This document shows, one piece after another, positions 7,684 to 16,260 of a DNA stretch of 54,554 nt. The stretch spans positions 1-54,554 of the forward strand of contig JAFVAL010000039.1 of NCBI GenBank assembly GCA_017480565.1, written 5' to 3'. Numbering within the stretch: the first letter of the stretch is position 1; the number at the start of each line of letters is the position of its first letter. The translations under genes and the position numbers were made by a program. A model generated the notes under the pieces. That model was not told the DNA's origin. It saw nothing but the letters and a program-made list of their open reading frames with translations, and did not search any database. The DNA is from Lachnospiraceae bacterium. Lineage in GTDB: Bacteria; Bacillota; Clostridia; Lachnospirales; Lachnospiraceae.

Positions 7684-8676
7684 TTACTGTGCCTGCACAG
7701 CAGTCAGCACCACCGTATTGACGATATCCTCCACAGAACACCCTCTGGACAAATCATTGCACGGCTTATCAAGCCCCTGCAACACCGCGAAGCACTCTGC
7801 CCCGCCGATTCTCTGCGTGATCTTGTAACCGATGTTGCCGGCCTGTAAGTCCGGGAAAATGAGTACATTTGCGTGGCCTGCCACCGGACTTCCCTTGGCT
7901 TTGGACGCACCGATTTCCGGCACCAGGGCTGCGTCAAACTGCAGCTCTCCGTCCAATAACAGGTCCGGGGCCAGTTCGTGGGCGATTCTGGTCGCCTCCT
8001 GCACCTTGCTCACCAGCTCATGATTTGCACTGCCCTTTGTCGAGAAGGAAAGCAGGGCAACCTTCGGCTCTTCGATGCCGCAAAGCGTTCTTGCGGTTTC
8101 CGCCGCAGAGACTGCGATGTGCGCCAACTCTTCCGCCGTCGGGCAAGGCATCACGACGCAGTCTGCATAGACCAGCAGGCCGTCGTCACCCAGGGCTTTG
8201 TTCGGGCAATCCATGAGGAAACTCGAAGAAACCACCTTGGTTCCCGGCTTCGTCTTGATGATCTGCAGCGCCGGGCGAAGCATATCCCCGGTCGTGTGAA
8301 CCGCGCCGGAGACCAGGCCATCTGCGTCACCAACCTTCACCATCATAATGCCATAATACATCGGATCCAATGCCAGTGCACGTGCCTGCTCCTCAGTTAC
8401 ACCTTTGGCTTTGCGAAGCTCATAAAGCGTCTGCGCGTAATCCGCAAGCTTCTCGCTCGTCTCGGGATTGATGATCGCAACCCCAGAAAGATCCACGCCA
8501 AGCTTTGCAGCCTCAGCTAGAATCTTTTCCGAATCTCCTAAAAGAATCGGTTCCGCGTACTTCTCTGTTTTAATGATCGCTGCCGCCTGCATCGTGCGGG
8601 GCTCGTCTCCCTCAGGAAGCACAATTCGCTTCACATTTGCCTGCGCCTTTTTGCGGGCTTTCTCCATCATGCTCAT
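7684..8676 (-). CDS. pta: Phosphate acetyltransferase
   Basis: Pta converts acetyl-CoA and phosphate to acetyl phosphate and CoA. The 330-residue protein is the short form lacking the N-terminal DRTGG domain. Family features are RIVLPEGDEPRTMQAA near the N-terminus, DGLVSGAVHTTGDMLRPALQIIKT (about residues 120-143), VALLSFSTKGSANHE and ANVLIFPDLQAGNIGYKITQRIGGAE near the C-terminus. I start at the ATG 8676, because GGGGGAT lies 8 nt upstream; in-frame TTG/ATG codons at 8694/8691 lack a site. It sits 33 nt after a butyrate kinase gene rather than the usual ackA, so it may act on propionyl- or butyryl-CoA as well as acetyl-CoA. Confidence 0.93.
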   Translation of the reverse strand: MSMMEKARKKAQANVKRIVLPEGDEPRTMQAAAIIKTEKYAEPILLGDSEKILAEAAKLGVDLSGVAIINPETSEKLADYAQTLYELRKAKGVTEEQARALALDPMYYGIMMVKVGDADGLVSGAVHTTGDMLRPALQIIKTKPGTKVVSSSFLMDCPNKALGDDGLLVYADCVVMPCPTAEELAHIAVSAAETARTLCGIEEPKVALLSFSTKGSANHELVSKVQEATRIAHELAPDLLLDGELQFDAALVPEIGASKAKGSPVAGHANVLIFPDLQAGNIGYKITQRIGGAECFAVLQGLDKPCNDLSRGCSVEDIVNTVVLTAVQAQ

Positions 8677-8709
8677 TTGATTATCCCCCATCAACTCATC
8701 TTACAGCGA

Positions 8710-9831
8710 TTATAAGCCGATCTCGCCAAAGCCGTCCCAGACAGGCTTTCCGGCATAGGTCAGGGCTTTCTCCTCGCCTCGTAACACCTTCAGTGCACCG
8801 TACGCCAGCGCTTCCTGCTCCATCTCGCCCGGATAAACCCGGATCGGAGCAATGAAGCCGCAGCGCCTTTTAATGCCTTCCAGAATGTCGTCAAACCGCA
8901 TCAATCCGCCGGTTAAAAGGATCGCATCCACCTTGCCGCAAAGTACCACACTCATTTCTCCGATCATCTTGCAGACCTGGTAAATGAGCGTGTTCCACAC
9001 GAGCGTCGCCTTCGGATCGCCTTCTTCCACCAGCTTGTGGATCACGTCGGAATCAGACGTGCCAAACAGACTCACAAAGCCGCCCGCGCGCGAGCACATC
9101 AGACGCACGTCCTCCACGGAATGCGCGTCGATGTAGTCTAAAAGCGCTAACACCGGGACACTGCCGATTCTCGTCGGGGTAAATGCACCCTCGCCGTCGG
9201 CGCCCATGTTGCCGTCCACCATGCGTCCGTGATCGTGCGCACTGACCGTGATTCCACCGTCGATGTGTGCGACGATATAGTTGCAGTCCTCGTACTTTTT
9301 GCCCAAGGCCTTCGCGTCAAATTCCGCCACTGCCTTCTGGTTGAGCACGTGCGAGTGCGACACGCGGTAGACCCCCTTGATGCCGGTCAGTCTCGCCAGA
9401 TCGGAGTACTCATCGACATTCGTCGGGTTGAGTGTATAGGCCTCTTTCCCAAATTCCTTCGCAAACTTCCAGGCAAGCATCACACCAAGCTTCGCCGGAT
9501 GCTCACTTCCGCCGACTGCTGCCACCGTATCGTCATACAAGCGCTCATCGATGACCGTCACGCCGCCGGGCTGCGTATAGGCGCTACCTCCGCGGCCGAC
9601 ATAGACATCAATCTCCTCCGGAGCCACATGCTCTTCTTTTAACATGTCTAAGATCACCTGATACCGGAACGGGATCTGATCGTTGACATGCGGGAAAGAA
9701 AGCAGAATTGGCGCGTCGTGAAAAAGACTTCTCTCAAAAATGAGCGTCTCATTTTCAAACAGACTCACTTTCGTGGACGTAGAACCTGGATTGATGACCA
9801 ACAATTTATATTTCTTTTCCATACCCATCAT
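8710..9831 (-). CDS. buk: Butyrate kinase family acyl kinase
   Basis: Buk makes ATP and butyrate from butyryl phosphate and ADP. The ASKHA-type phosphate-binding loop KLLVINPGSTSTKVSLF opens the protein, with YVGRGGSAYTQPGG (about residues 80-93), YIVAHIDGGITVSAHDHG (about 185-202) and a C-terminal EMEQEALAYGALKVLRGEE. These match butyrate kinase better than acetate kinase. The start is one of three closely spaced ATGs; I prefer 9831 (GGGGAATCAT upstream), with 9822 as alternative. It lies 18 nt after ileS and 33 nt before pta on the same strand. Branched-chain acyl phosphates are also possible substrates, which would fit the neighbouring isoleucine gene, but this is inference. Confidence 0.9.
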   Translation of the reverse strand: MMGMEKKYKLLVINPGSTSTKVSLFENETLIFERSLFHDAPILLSFPHVNDQIPFRYQVILDMLKEEHVAPEEIDVYVGRGGSAYTQPGGVTVIDERLYDDTVAAVGGSEHPAKLGVMLAWKFAKEFGKEAYTLNPTNVDEYSDLARLTGIKGVYRVSHSHVLNQKAVAEFDAKALGKKYEDCNYIVAHIDGGITVSAHDHGRMVDGNMGADGEGAFTPTRIGSVPVLALLDYIDAHSVEDVRLMCSRAGGFVSLFGTSDSDVIHKLVEEGDPKATLVWNTLIYQVCKMIGEMSVVLCGKVDAILLTGGLMRFDDILEGIKRRCGFIAPIRVYPGEMEQEALAYGALKVLRGEEKALTYAGKPVWDGFGEIGL

Positions 9832-9849
9832 TATGATTCCCCACACAAA

Positions 9850-12800
9850 TTATTTCTTTTCAACCGCAAGCACAACATCTTCCCCATTGATGTTCCATGC
9901 CTGCTCATAGCCCTTGGTCTCGCCGTAGATGACTTCCTCCGCCAGAACTTCTCCTGCGATTGCGGATTCATTTGCCTTGACGATCTCGGTCACCTTGTCG
10001 TTATCCTTGACGTAGACACGGATGTGATCGGTCACTTCAAAGTCCGCACTCTTTCTCATGGTCTGTACCTTGGAAATGATCTCGCGGACGAATCCTTCTT
10101 CGATCAGTTCCGGTGTCAGATTGGTATCGAGCACCACGGTGATGCCGCCATCCGCATTTGATACAAAGCCTTCCAGCTCGGAGGTCTCGATGAGCAGATC
10201 TTCCTCAGCGATCTTCTCATCCACGCCCGCAACCTGCAGCGTCACAAATCCGGTTGCCTTCAGTTCCTGCATCGCCTTCGGTCCGTCAAGCTCGGAAAGG
10301 AGCTGGCGCACCAGGTTGATGTTTTTGCCAAATCTTCTGCCCAGCGTGCGAAGCTGCGGCTTAAAGTTATAGTTCACAAAGGAGCTCGCATCTTTGGTAA
10401 ATGCAACCTCTTTGACATTCAGTTCATCGGCGATGATGTCCACATAGTAGTCATCGAGCTCGCCCGCCTCGGCCTGGATGTACATCTTTGCAAGCGGCTG
10501 ACGGTTCTTACGGTTGCTTGCGTTACGGCAAGCACGGCCGAGCACAACTACCTTGAGCACTTCGTCCATATCCGCTTCGAGTTTCGGATCAATCCATGCT
10601 TCGTTCACCTCAGGGAAGTCGCACAGATGGATACTCTCCGGCGCGTCCTTATCGATGCTTCTGACCATGTTCTGGTAGATTTCCTCCGTCATGAACGGGA
10701 TCATCGGTGCAGAGGCCTTTGCGATCGTTACAAGCGCAGTGTAAAGCGTCATGTAAGCGTTGATCTTATCCTGCTCCATGCCATTTGCCCAGAAACGGTC
10801 ACGGCAGCGTCTGACATACCAGTTACTCATCTCATCGACGAAGGTATCCAGCGCTCTTGCAGCCTCCGGGATCCGGTAATTCGCCAGGTTCTCATCCGTT
10901 GCCTTCACCGCGGTATTTAACCGGGAGAGAAGCCATTTGTCCATCACAGGAAGCTTGTCATACTCCAGTGCATACTTCGTCGCGTCGAACTCGTCGATGT
11001 TTGCGTAAAGCACGAAGAATGCGTAGGTGTTCCAGAGCGTACCCATGAACTTTCTCTGGCCTTCCTGTACGGCCTTCGCATGGAAACGGTTCGGCAGCCA
11101 CGGTGCAGAGTTGGTGTAGAAATACCAGCGGATCGGGTCTGCGCCAAGCGTCGCCAGCGCCTCAAACGGATCCACCGCATTTCCCTTACTCTTACTCATC
11201 TTCTGGCCGTTCTCATCCTGTACATGGCCCAGAACGATAACATTTTCATAAGGTGCCTTGTTAAAGAGCAGGGTCGATTCCGCAAGCAGGGAGTAGAACC
11301 ATCCACGGGTCTGGTCCACCGCCTCAGAGATAAACTTCGCCGGGAAGTTCTTGTGGAACGTCTCCTGATTTTCAAAAGGATAATGATACTGTGCAAATGG
11401 CATCGCGCCGGAGTCAAACCAGCAGTCGATGACCTCAGGCACCCTCTTCATCTGCTTGCCGCAGTGCGGGCAGGTGCAGGTGATCTCATCGATGTAAGGG
11501 CGGTGAAGCTCCACGGTCTTCGCGCGCTCGTCCCCGCTCATTTTGTAGAGCTCCTCACGGCTGCCGATCGAGATCTGCTCGCCGCACTCGTCGCACTCCC
11601 AGATATTTAAAGGTGTGCCCCAGTAACGGTTACGGGAGATGCCCCAATCCTGGACGTTCTTTAACCAGTCGCCAAAACGGCCCTTGCCGATGGACTCCGG
11701 GATCCAGTTGATCGTATCGTTGTTGCGGATCAGATCTTCCTTCACCGCGGTCATCTTGATGAACCAAGACTCACGTGCATAGTAGATCAAAGGCGTGTCG
11801 CAGCGCCAGCAGTGCGGATACTCATGCTCGAACTTCGGCGCGTCAAAGAGCTTCCCTGCCTTGTCAAGATCCACCAGGATCACGGGGTCTGCCTGCTTGA
11901 CAAATGTACCCGCATACGGGGTCTCTTCGGACATGTTGCCCTTGCCATCCACAAGCTGCACGGTCGGAAGACCATACTCACGGCCAATGCGGTTATCATC
12001 TTCACCGAACGCAGGCGCGATATGTACGATGCCGGTACCATCACTCATCGTGACATAGCCATCGCATACCACGTAGTGCGCTTTCTTTCTTGTCTTCTTG
12101 ACCACATCGCCGGTGAAATCAAACAGCGGCTCATACTCTTTATATTCCAGATCCTTGCCAACATAAGTCTCCAGGACTTCGTACGCCGGCGCATCGTCTT
12201 TTGCAAGCTTGCCAAGCACGGTGTCAAGCAGCGCTTGTGCCATCACATAAGTGTAGCCGTCCGCAGCCTTCACCTTCACATACGTCTCCTCCGGGTTTAC
12301 GCAAAGCGCAACGTTGGAAGGCAGGGTCCAAGGCGTCGTCGTCCAGGCAAGGAAATAATAATCCCCCTCCACTGCCTTGAAACGAACCACCGCGGAACGC
12401 TCCTTGACGGTCTTATAGCCCTGTGCAACCTCCTGCGCAGAAAGCGGGGTACCGCAGCGCGGGCAGTAAGGCACTACCTTGTAGCCCTTATAAAGCAGCT
12501 TCTTGTCCCAGATCTCCTTTAACGCCCACCACTCAGACTCGATGTAATCATCTTCGTAGGTGACATAAGGATGTTCCATATCCGCCCAGAAACCAACGGT
12601 CAAGGAGAAATCCTCCCACATCCCTTTGTACTTCCAGACACTCTCCTTACATTCCTTGATAAACGGCTCCATACCATACTCTTCGATCTGGTCCTTGCCA
12701 TTTAAGCCAAGCTTCTTCTCTACTTCTAACTCCACCGGAAGTCCGTGGGTATCCCAGCCAGCCTTTCTCGGAACCAGCTCACCCTTCATCGTATGATAAC

Positions 12801-13014
12801 GAGGAATCATGTCCTTGATGACACGCGTCAGCACGTGACCGATATGCGGCTTACCGTTCGCCGTCGGCGGCCCGTCATAAAACATGTAATTCGGGCAGCC
12901 CTCACGCTGCTTCATACTCTTCTCGAAGATCTGGTTCTCCTTCCAGAACTTCTCCACCCTCTTCTCACGATCCACGAAATTCAGATTCGTGTCCACCTTG
13001 CTGTAAAGTGCCAT
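9850..13014 (-). CDS. ileS: Isoleucyl-tRNA synthetase, type 2
   Basis: IleRS charges tRNA-Ile. The 1054-residue protein shows the class I motifs: FYDGPPTANGKPHIGHVLTR (HIGH) near residue 50 and GQKMSKSKGNAVDPF (KMSKS) near 600. The editing domain follows TTTPWTLPSNVALCVNPEETY. Zinc-binding Cys pairs are seen in WECDECGEQ and CTCPHCGKQMK. The N-terminus SKVDTNLNFVDREKRVEKFWKENQIFEKS and the long C-terminal region are of the eukaryote-like type 2 enzyme rather than the common bacterial type 1. The ATG at 13014 has AAGGAGGTATATC upstream. Expression is under a T-box leader. buk follows after 18 nt. Confidence 0.97.
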   Translation of the reverse strand: MALYSKVDTNLNFVDREKRVEKFWKENQIFEKSMKQREGCPNYMFYDGPPTANGKPHIGHVLTRVIKDMIPRYHTMKGELVPRKAGWDTHGLPVELEVEKKLGLNGKDQIEEYGMEPFIKECKESVWKYKGMWEDFSLTVGFWADMEHPYVTYEDDYIESEWWALKEIWDKKLLYKGYKVVPYCPRCGTPLSAQEVAQGYKTVKERSAVVRFKAVEGDYYFLAWTTTPWTLPSNVALCVNPEETYVKVKAADGYTYVMAQALLDTVLGKLAKDDAPAYEVLETYVGKDLEYKEYEPLFDFTGDVVKKTRKKAHYVVCDGYVTMSDGTGIVHIAPAFGEDDNRIGREYGLPTVQLVDGKGNMSEETPYAGTFVKQADPVILVDLDKAGKLFDAPKFEHEYPHCWRCDTPLIYYARESWFIKMTAVKEDLIRNNDTINWIPESIGKGRFGDWLKNVQDWGISRNRYWGTPLNIWECDECGEQISIGSREELYKMSGDERAKTVELHRPYIDEITCTCPHCGKQMKRVPEVIDCWFDSGAMPFAQYHYPFENQETFHKNFPAKFISEAVDQTRGWFYSLLAESTLLFNKAPYENVIVLGHVQDENGQKMSKSKGNAVDPFEALATLGADPIRWYFYTNSAPWLPNRFHAKAVQEGQRKFMGTLWNTYAFFVLYANIDEFDATKYALEYDKLPVMDKWLLSRLNTAVKATDENLANYRIPEAARALDTFVDEMSNWYVRRCRDRFWANGMEQDKINAYMTLYTALVTIAKASAPMIPFMTEEIYQNMVRSIDKDAPESIHLCDFPEVNEAWIDPKLEADMDEVLKVVVLGRACRNASNRKNRQPLAKMYIQAEAGELDDYYVDIIADELNVKEVAFTKDASSFVNYNFKPQLRTLGRRFGKNINLVRQLLSELDGPKAMQELKATGFVTLQVAGVDEKIAEEDLLIETSELEGFVSNADGGITVVLDTNLTPELIEEGFVREIISKVQTMRKSADFEVTDHIRVYVKDNDKVTEIVKANESAIAGEVLAEEVIYGETKGYEQAWNINGEDVVLAVEKK

Positions 13015-13031
13015 GATATACCTCCTTGAAC

Positions 13032-13298
13032 TGGCTTTTGACCTTGAAAGATTCCCTAAAATAAAGATAGCTCTTTTCCTAAACAGGAAAAGAGCGCAAA
13101 CCACCTATTAGGACCTGTGTACCACCATACACGCCTGCTTTAACGGGCAGTCCCGGCACAGCCTACCACGCACAATGCGCTTCGACCTGCAGCTTGGGAG
13201 TGATCTTCGATGGGCACCGACTCGCATCCGGCTTGCACCGTCCCGGACTCGCTTTGACTTTTGATTGCCCCCTACTGTCTCCTTCATTGCTTTTGACT
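13032..13298 (-). promoter_or_regulatory. T-box riboswitch (isoleucine) upstream of ileS
   Basis: On the minus strand the leader starts with AATGAAGGAGACAGTAGGGG, has the stem I apical region GTCCGGGACGGTGCAAGCC, and a specifier segment GAAGATCACTCCCAAGCTGC in which ATC (complement of 13202-13204) is an isoleucine codon. The T-box-like TAATAGGTGGTTTGCG follows, then a terminator hairpin GCTCTTTTCC...GGAAAAGAGC at 13070-13095 with a T-rich tail. Uncharged tRNA-Ile would pair with specifier and T-box to favour the antiterminator. The T-box core differs from the canonical GGTGGTACCGCG, so confidence is high for the class and moderate for boundaries. Confidence 0.88.
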
Positions 13299-13304
13299 CT
13301 TCTT

Positions 13305-13333
13305 AATATAAAGTGGCAATGCCGAAAAGTCAA
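13305..13333 (-). promoter_or_regulatory. Sigma-A type promoter of the T-box/ileS transcript
   Basis: On the minus strand TTGACT (13328-13333) and TATATT (13305-13310) are separated by exactly 17 bp, a near-consensus promoter. The transcript would begin at about 13298, at the 5' end of the T-box. The -35 box lies inside the terminator hairpin of the upstream membrane protein gene. Confidence 0.8.
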
Positions 13334-13343
13334 GCATTGCCAC
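13313..13343 (-). terminator. Terminator of the 13350-14333 gene
   Basis: GTGGCAATGC at 13313-13322 pairs perfectly with 13334-13343 around an 11-nt loop; the minus-strand tail TTTATATT is only weakly T-rich. It overlaps the ileS promoter. Confidence 0.65.
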
Positions 13344-13349
13344 GAAAAA

Positions 13350-14333
13350 TCAGTGATTTTCATAACAGACATCAAGGATCCTCTGATATTCACGGAGCTC
13401 AATGATAAACGCACGCTCAAGGTACGTCTCGTCTTTTGAAACCAAGCAATAACCTCTGGTGTTTGTCTGGAATCCCTTTAAGAAAAATGTGTACGTGTTG
13501 GCAGGATAATCATAGGACTCATTATACATTCCCCAGCCCACCGGCGGATCATAGCAAAACACAAGCCTTGAGAGATCCTCTGGCTCCTGTACAGGGTCTA
13601 AATATAAAAGCATAGCAAAGACCAAGGCTCCGTCCACTTTCGAATCATCCCAGACCTTTCTCACGACGTTATAAATCTCCTGATATCTCTCGTCTTCTTT
13701 TGTGTAGCTATACTCCTCTCCATTCTGATAAAGTAAGATCTTTGTAGGTTTTGTCAAAACCCTTCCGGCAATCGCATTTGATGTGACATTGCTTGCCGCA
13801 GACAATACCTTCTCATACGTTTCCTCCTCCATCACCAGCTCCCGATACCCGCTTGCATACTCCGTATCTTCGGAAAGCACCGCAATGCAAGACGCATCCT
13901 CCCCGAACACCGCATCGCAGGAGAAGAAAAATGTCATCTCCCCGTACGTCCAGCTCGAAACATCTTCCACCCCATTCCAATTCTGCCACTCTATCGGCTC
14001 ATCATAATGCAGCACAACGCGATCAGCGCTTTTTGCCTTTTTCGCTTCGATGCCTATCCCCGTCATCTCAAACCCGAACCGTTCATCCTGGCTCTTCTCC
14101 CAGCAGTCTGCCACTGCCTTCACCGTGTTCGTATACTCGCTTGTCCCCGGCTCGAACACATATTGCCGCCCTCCATGATACACATAGATCAGATCCGGCT
14201 CCTGAAACTCGTGTGGCTTCCTCGCGTCTTTCTTCTTTTGCATGTCATTTCGAATCGTGAGGCCAAGCAAGACCGCAACGACAATCAAAAGCACGGCACC
14301 CACATAATAAATCACACGATTCTTCTCTTTCAT
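13350..14333 (-). CDS. Membrane-anchored protein of unknown function
   Basis: I do not recognise a family. The ~327-residue protein has a short basic N-terminus and one hydrophobic segment, VIYYVGAVLLIVVAVLLGLTI (about residues 6-26), which is a signal anchor rather than a lipobox. The rest is a soluble, acidic, aromatic-rich domain predicted to lie outside the membrane. It contains two related halves by eye: each has a (T)YxFFxxxxF stretch (GEMTFFFSCDAVFG and NTYTFFLKGFQT) and an LxYD/CYDPP motif after a W-rich segment. The start ATG at 14333 is chosen over a GTG at 14345. The neighbouring lipoprotein and two-component genes on the same strand suggest an envelope function. Confidence 0.75.
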   Translation of the reverse strand: MKEKNRVIYYVGAVLLIVVAVLLGLTIRNDMQKKKDARKPHEFQEPDLIYVYHGGRQYVFEPGTSEYTNTVKAVADCWEKSQDERFGFEMTGIGIEAKKAKSADRVVLHYDEPIEWQNWNGVEDVSSWTYGEMTFFFSCDAVFGEDASCIAVLSEDTEYASGYRELVMEEETYEKVLSAASNVTSNAIAGRVLTKPTKILLYQNGEEYSYTKEDERYQEIYNVVRKVWDDSKVDGALVFAMLLYLDPVQEPEDLSRLVFCYDPPVGWGMYNESYDYPANTYTFFLKGFQTNTRGYCLVSKDETYLERAFIIELREYQRILDVCYENH

Positions 14334-14456
14334 CTCACTGCCCACCTTCTTCCAGTTTCACATCGGGTCTCTTCACTTATAATACCATATTTGTCAGCTT
14401 TTGGATGCAAGAAATGAAGTGGGAAGGCGGACAATTGAAGTTGTTTTTGCATGGGA

Positions 14457-14645
14457 GAGATCCTGCAATAACATATTCGCCCCGCAGGGTCTTGAAGCAA
14501 GGCTGTCTAGGCGTAAAGTGAGATCCTTCAGTAACATATTCGCCCCGCAGAGTCTCAAAGCAAGGCTGTCTTGCGGTAAAGTGAGACCCTACAGTAACAT
14601 ATCCGCTCCGCAGGGTCTCAAGGGTAAGGCCACTCGCCTTTCCCC
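14457..14645 (+). repeat. Three tandem 63-bp hairpin units (array 1)
   Basis: Three units begin at 14457, 14520 and 14583, a strict 63-bp period. Each has a hairpin with arms GATCCTG/GACCCTA and CAGGGTC around a loop TAACATATTCGCCCC, then a linker with AAGCAAGGCTGTCT. The units are closely similar to each other. The linker GCAAGGCTGTCT also occurs in array 3 at about 19915-19928, so all arrays belong to one family with the same orientation. Apart from the terminator at 14672-14697, the 360-bp gap between the two genes contains nothing else I recognise. Confidence 0.85.
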
Positions 14646-14671
14646 TGTCGTTTCCAGTCTCAAAACACAGC

Positions 14672-14697
14672 AAGCGGAGCCGTGCATGGCTCCGCTT
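14672..14697 (-). terminator. Terminator-like hairpin after the lipoprotein gene
   Basis: AAGCGGAGCC pairs with GGCTCCGCTT around GTGCAT. On the minus strand it follows the lipoprotein stop at 14706 closely; the tail GCTGTGTTTTG is only moderately T-rich. The plus-strand tail TGACTTTTT is better, so direction is not certain. Confidence 0.6.
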
Positions 14698-14705
14698 GAC
14701 TTTTT

Positions 14706-16142
14706 CTACTCTACCCAATCCACAACATGGTCATATTCACAATCTGTGATCAAAATCATGACATCGTTCAACTGTATTGAAATGCTCGCATGGCCATCCC
14801 ATTGCTCTGTTGTCGTTGTCTCAACCTTGTTGCTGTTTCTTACCACAAATCTCTGATCTGCCGGGACAGCCTCCGACACAAGCCGATATCCGCCTCGCAT
14901 GTGCTTCCCGATGATCTGCTCCAGATCCAGCCCTGATGCATGAATGCCCTGCTCCTTTAAGTATGTATCTGCATATGCATTTCCATAATACAAGCCGCTC
15001 TTGTTCACTGCATACCAACCGACCTTTTCCACTCCGTTCTCTTCGACCGTCCAGGTGATCGCATTATCTGGCAAAATGTGATAGGCATCGATGATTGTCC
15101 ATCCATCTTCATCATAGATTTTAACCCACGTATCGGTCGTCTGGTTTTCCACCCAAGCATAGAAATCTTCTGCTGTTTCGATTGAATCATCAATTCCATG
15201 AGGATGAATGTACCCGGTCTTTTCTTTCTCCCCGACTGCCGCGTCATCACTTAAGTACTGAACTTCGATGATCTGCTCCCTTTTCCATGTCTGCATTGCG
15301 GTCTCATGCCAGTTGATATCGCTTGGTTCATTTTTGCCCAAGCGGAGAAGATCTCTGACACTGTCATCAAAAGAATTGTAAACCTTGATATATTCATTTC
15401 CTTTTTGTGTGCTAAGCCATGCTTCAAACGCTTCCCTAGTTTCAAACTCCTGGCCGAGCTCAGACTGCCGCATAAGGCCTGTGCCACCCAAAACACACAT
15501 CCACGGATCTGTCATAATCAAGTCTAACTCCAGATGCAGATCCTCAGCCATCTGTTTCATTTCAAAGATGCCGTAGGGCTCCTTTAGACTCGTTCTGGGA
15601 ATTGTAATAGGATTAATCATCTGTGTGCCGAGTCCATCGGATCCGTCTGTGACTCCTTCACTATAGGAAAATGTGTCCACAACCGTTTTGCCATCACTCT
15701 CATACAGATATTGTTTTTTTGCCCTTCCTTCAGTCATCTGGATAAGGTAATTTTCATACATATTGGTTCCTTCCAGCCCGCTGGATTCGCTTTCTCTTGC
15801 AAATCCGAGCTTCCCATGATCACCCAGGCAAAGGAAAAGATCCAATCTCAATCCTTGTTCCATCAAAACATCATCTGCAGACACCGTGCCATAGATCTCT
15901 CCATTTTCGTTAAATGCATACCACCCCTCAAATGTTTGTCCATCTGATTGTGTATAGGTCGTAAAAATGGCATCCGGGGGAATCATCCTCTTTTCCTCTT
16001 CCTCAATGTCAATCGTTTCCTCCACTATCGTTGTTTCCTCTGTGGTGGTTACTTCTTCCGTTTTTTCTGCGCTTTTTGCACATCCCGCAAGCAAACCCAG
16101 CACGAAACACGCAACGATCAGGCAACAAATCCATCGTTTCAT
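14706..16142 (-). CDS. Secreted lipoprotein of unknown function
   Basis: The N-terminus KRWICCLIVACFVLGLLAGC is a type II signal peptide with lipobox LAGC, Cys at about residue 21. A Thr/Glu-rich linker (TTTEETTIVEETIDIEEEEK, about 33-52) follows, then two copies of a domain beginning GWYAFNENGEIYGTVSADDVLMEQGL and GWYAVNKSGLYYGNAYADTYLKEQGI (about residues 73 and 370), each with a downstream L(D)LxxxxGxHGK/HMRG segment. The family is not known to me; the internal duplication is seen directly. A conserved operator-like motif at 16208-16230 is shared with the two-component operon upstream, so the gene is probably a target of that system. The ATG at 16142 follows AAAGGAGAG. Confidence 0.85.
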   Translation of the reverse strand: MKRWICCLIVACFVLGLLAGCAKSAEKTEEVTTTEETTIVEETIDIEEEEKRMIPPDAIFTTYTQSDGQTFEGWYAFNENGEIYGTVSADDVLMEQGLRLDLFLCLGDHGKLGFARESESSGLEGTNMYENYLIQMTEGRAKKQYLYESDGKTVVDTFSYSEGVTDGSDGLGTQMINPITIPRTSLKEPYGIFEMKQMAEDLHLELDLIMTDPWMCVLGGTGLMRQSELGQEFETREAFEAWLSTQKGNEYIKVYNSFDDSVRDLLRLGKNEPSDINWHETAMQTWKREQIIEVQYLSDDAAVGEKEKTGYIHPHGIDDSIETAEDFYAWVENQTTDTWVKIYDEDGWTIIDAYHILPDNAITWTVEENGVEKVGWYAVNKSGLYYGNAYADTYLKEQGIHASGLDLEQIIGKHMRGGYRLVSEAVPADQRFVVRNSNKVETTTTEQWDGHASISIQLNDVMILITDCEYDHVVDWVE

Positions 16143-16207
16143 TTTCTACTCTCCTTTCGCCTATTCTTGTCTCTGGTTTCAATTCCATCTTATCTGCTTG
16201 ACCGTCG

Positions 16208-16230
16208 GAATTCGCCTACTTTCTGTAAAC
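16208..16230 (-). promoter_or_regulatory. Operator-like motif shared with the two-component promoter
   Basis: The minus-strand GTTTACAGAAAGTAGGCGAA plus TTC matches 18331-18353 at 19 of 23 positions. A second TTTACA lies 21 bp upstream (near 16245), giving direct repeats two helical turns apart, the usual layout for OmpR/PhoB-family regulators. Confidence 0.55.
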
Positions 16231-16260
16231 AATTGCAAACAAAGTGTAAATTCCGCCAGT

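Noticed and set aside
7684-8676. Phosphotransbutyrylase (Ptb) instead of Pta
   Set aside because: The adjacent buk made this likely, but the motifs (VLPEGDEPRTM, SGAVHTTGDMLRPALQ) and length are those of Pta.
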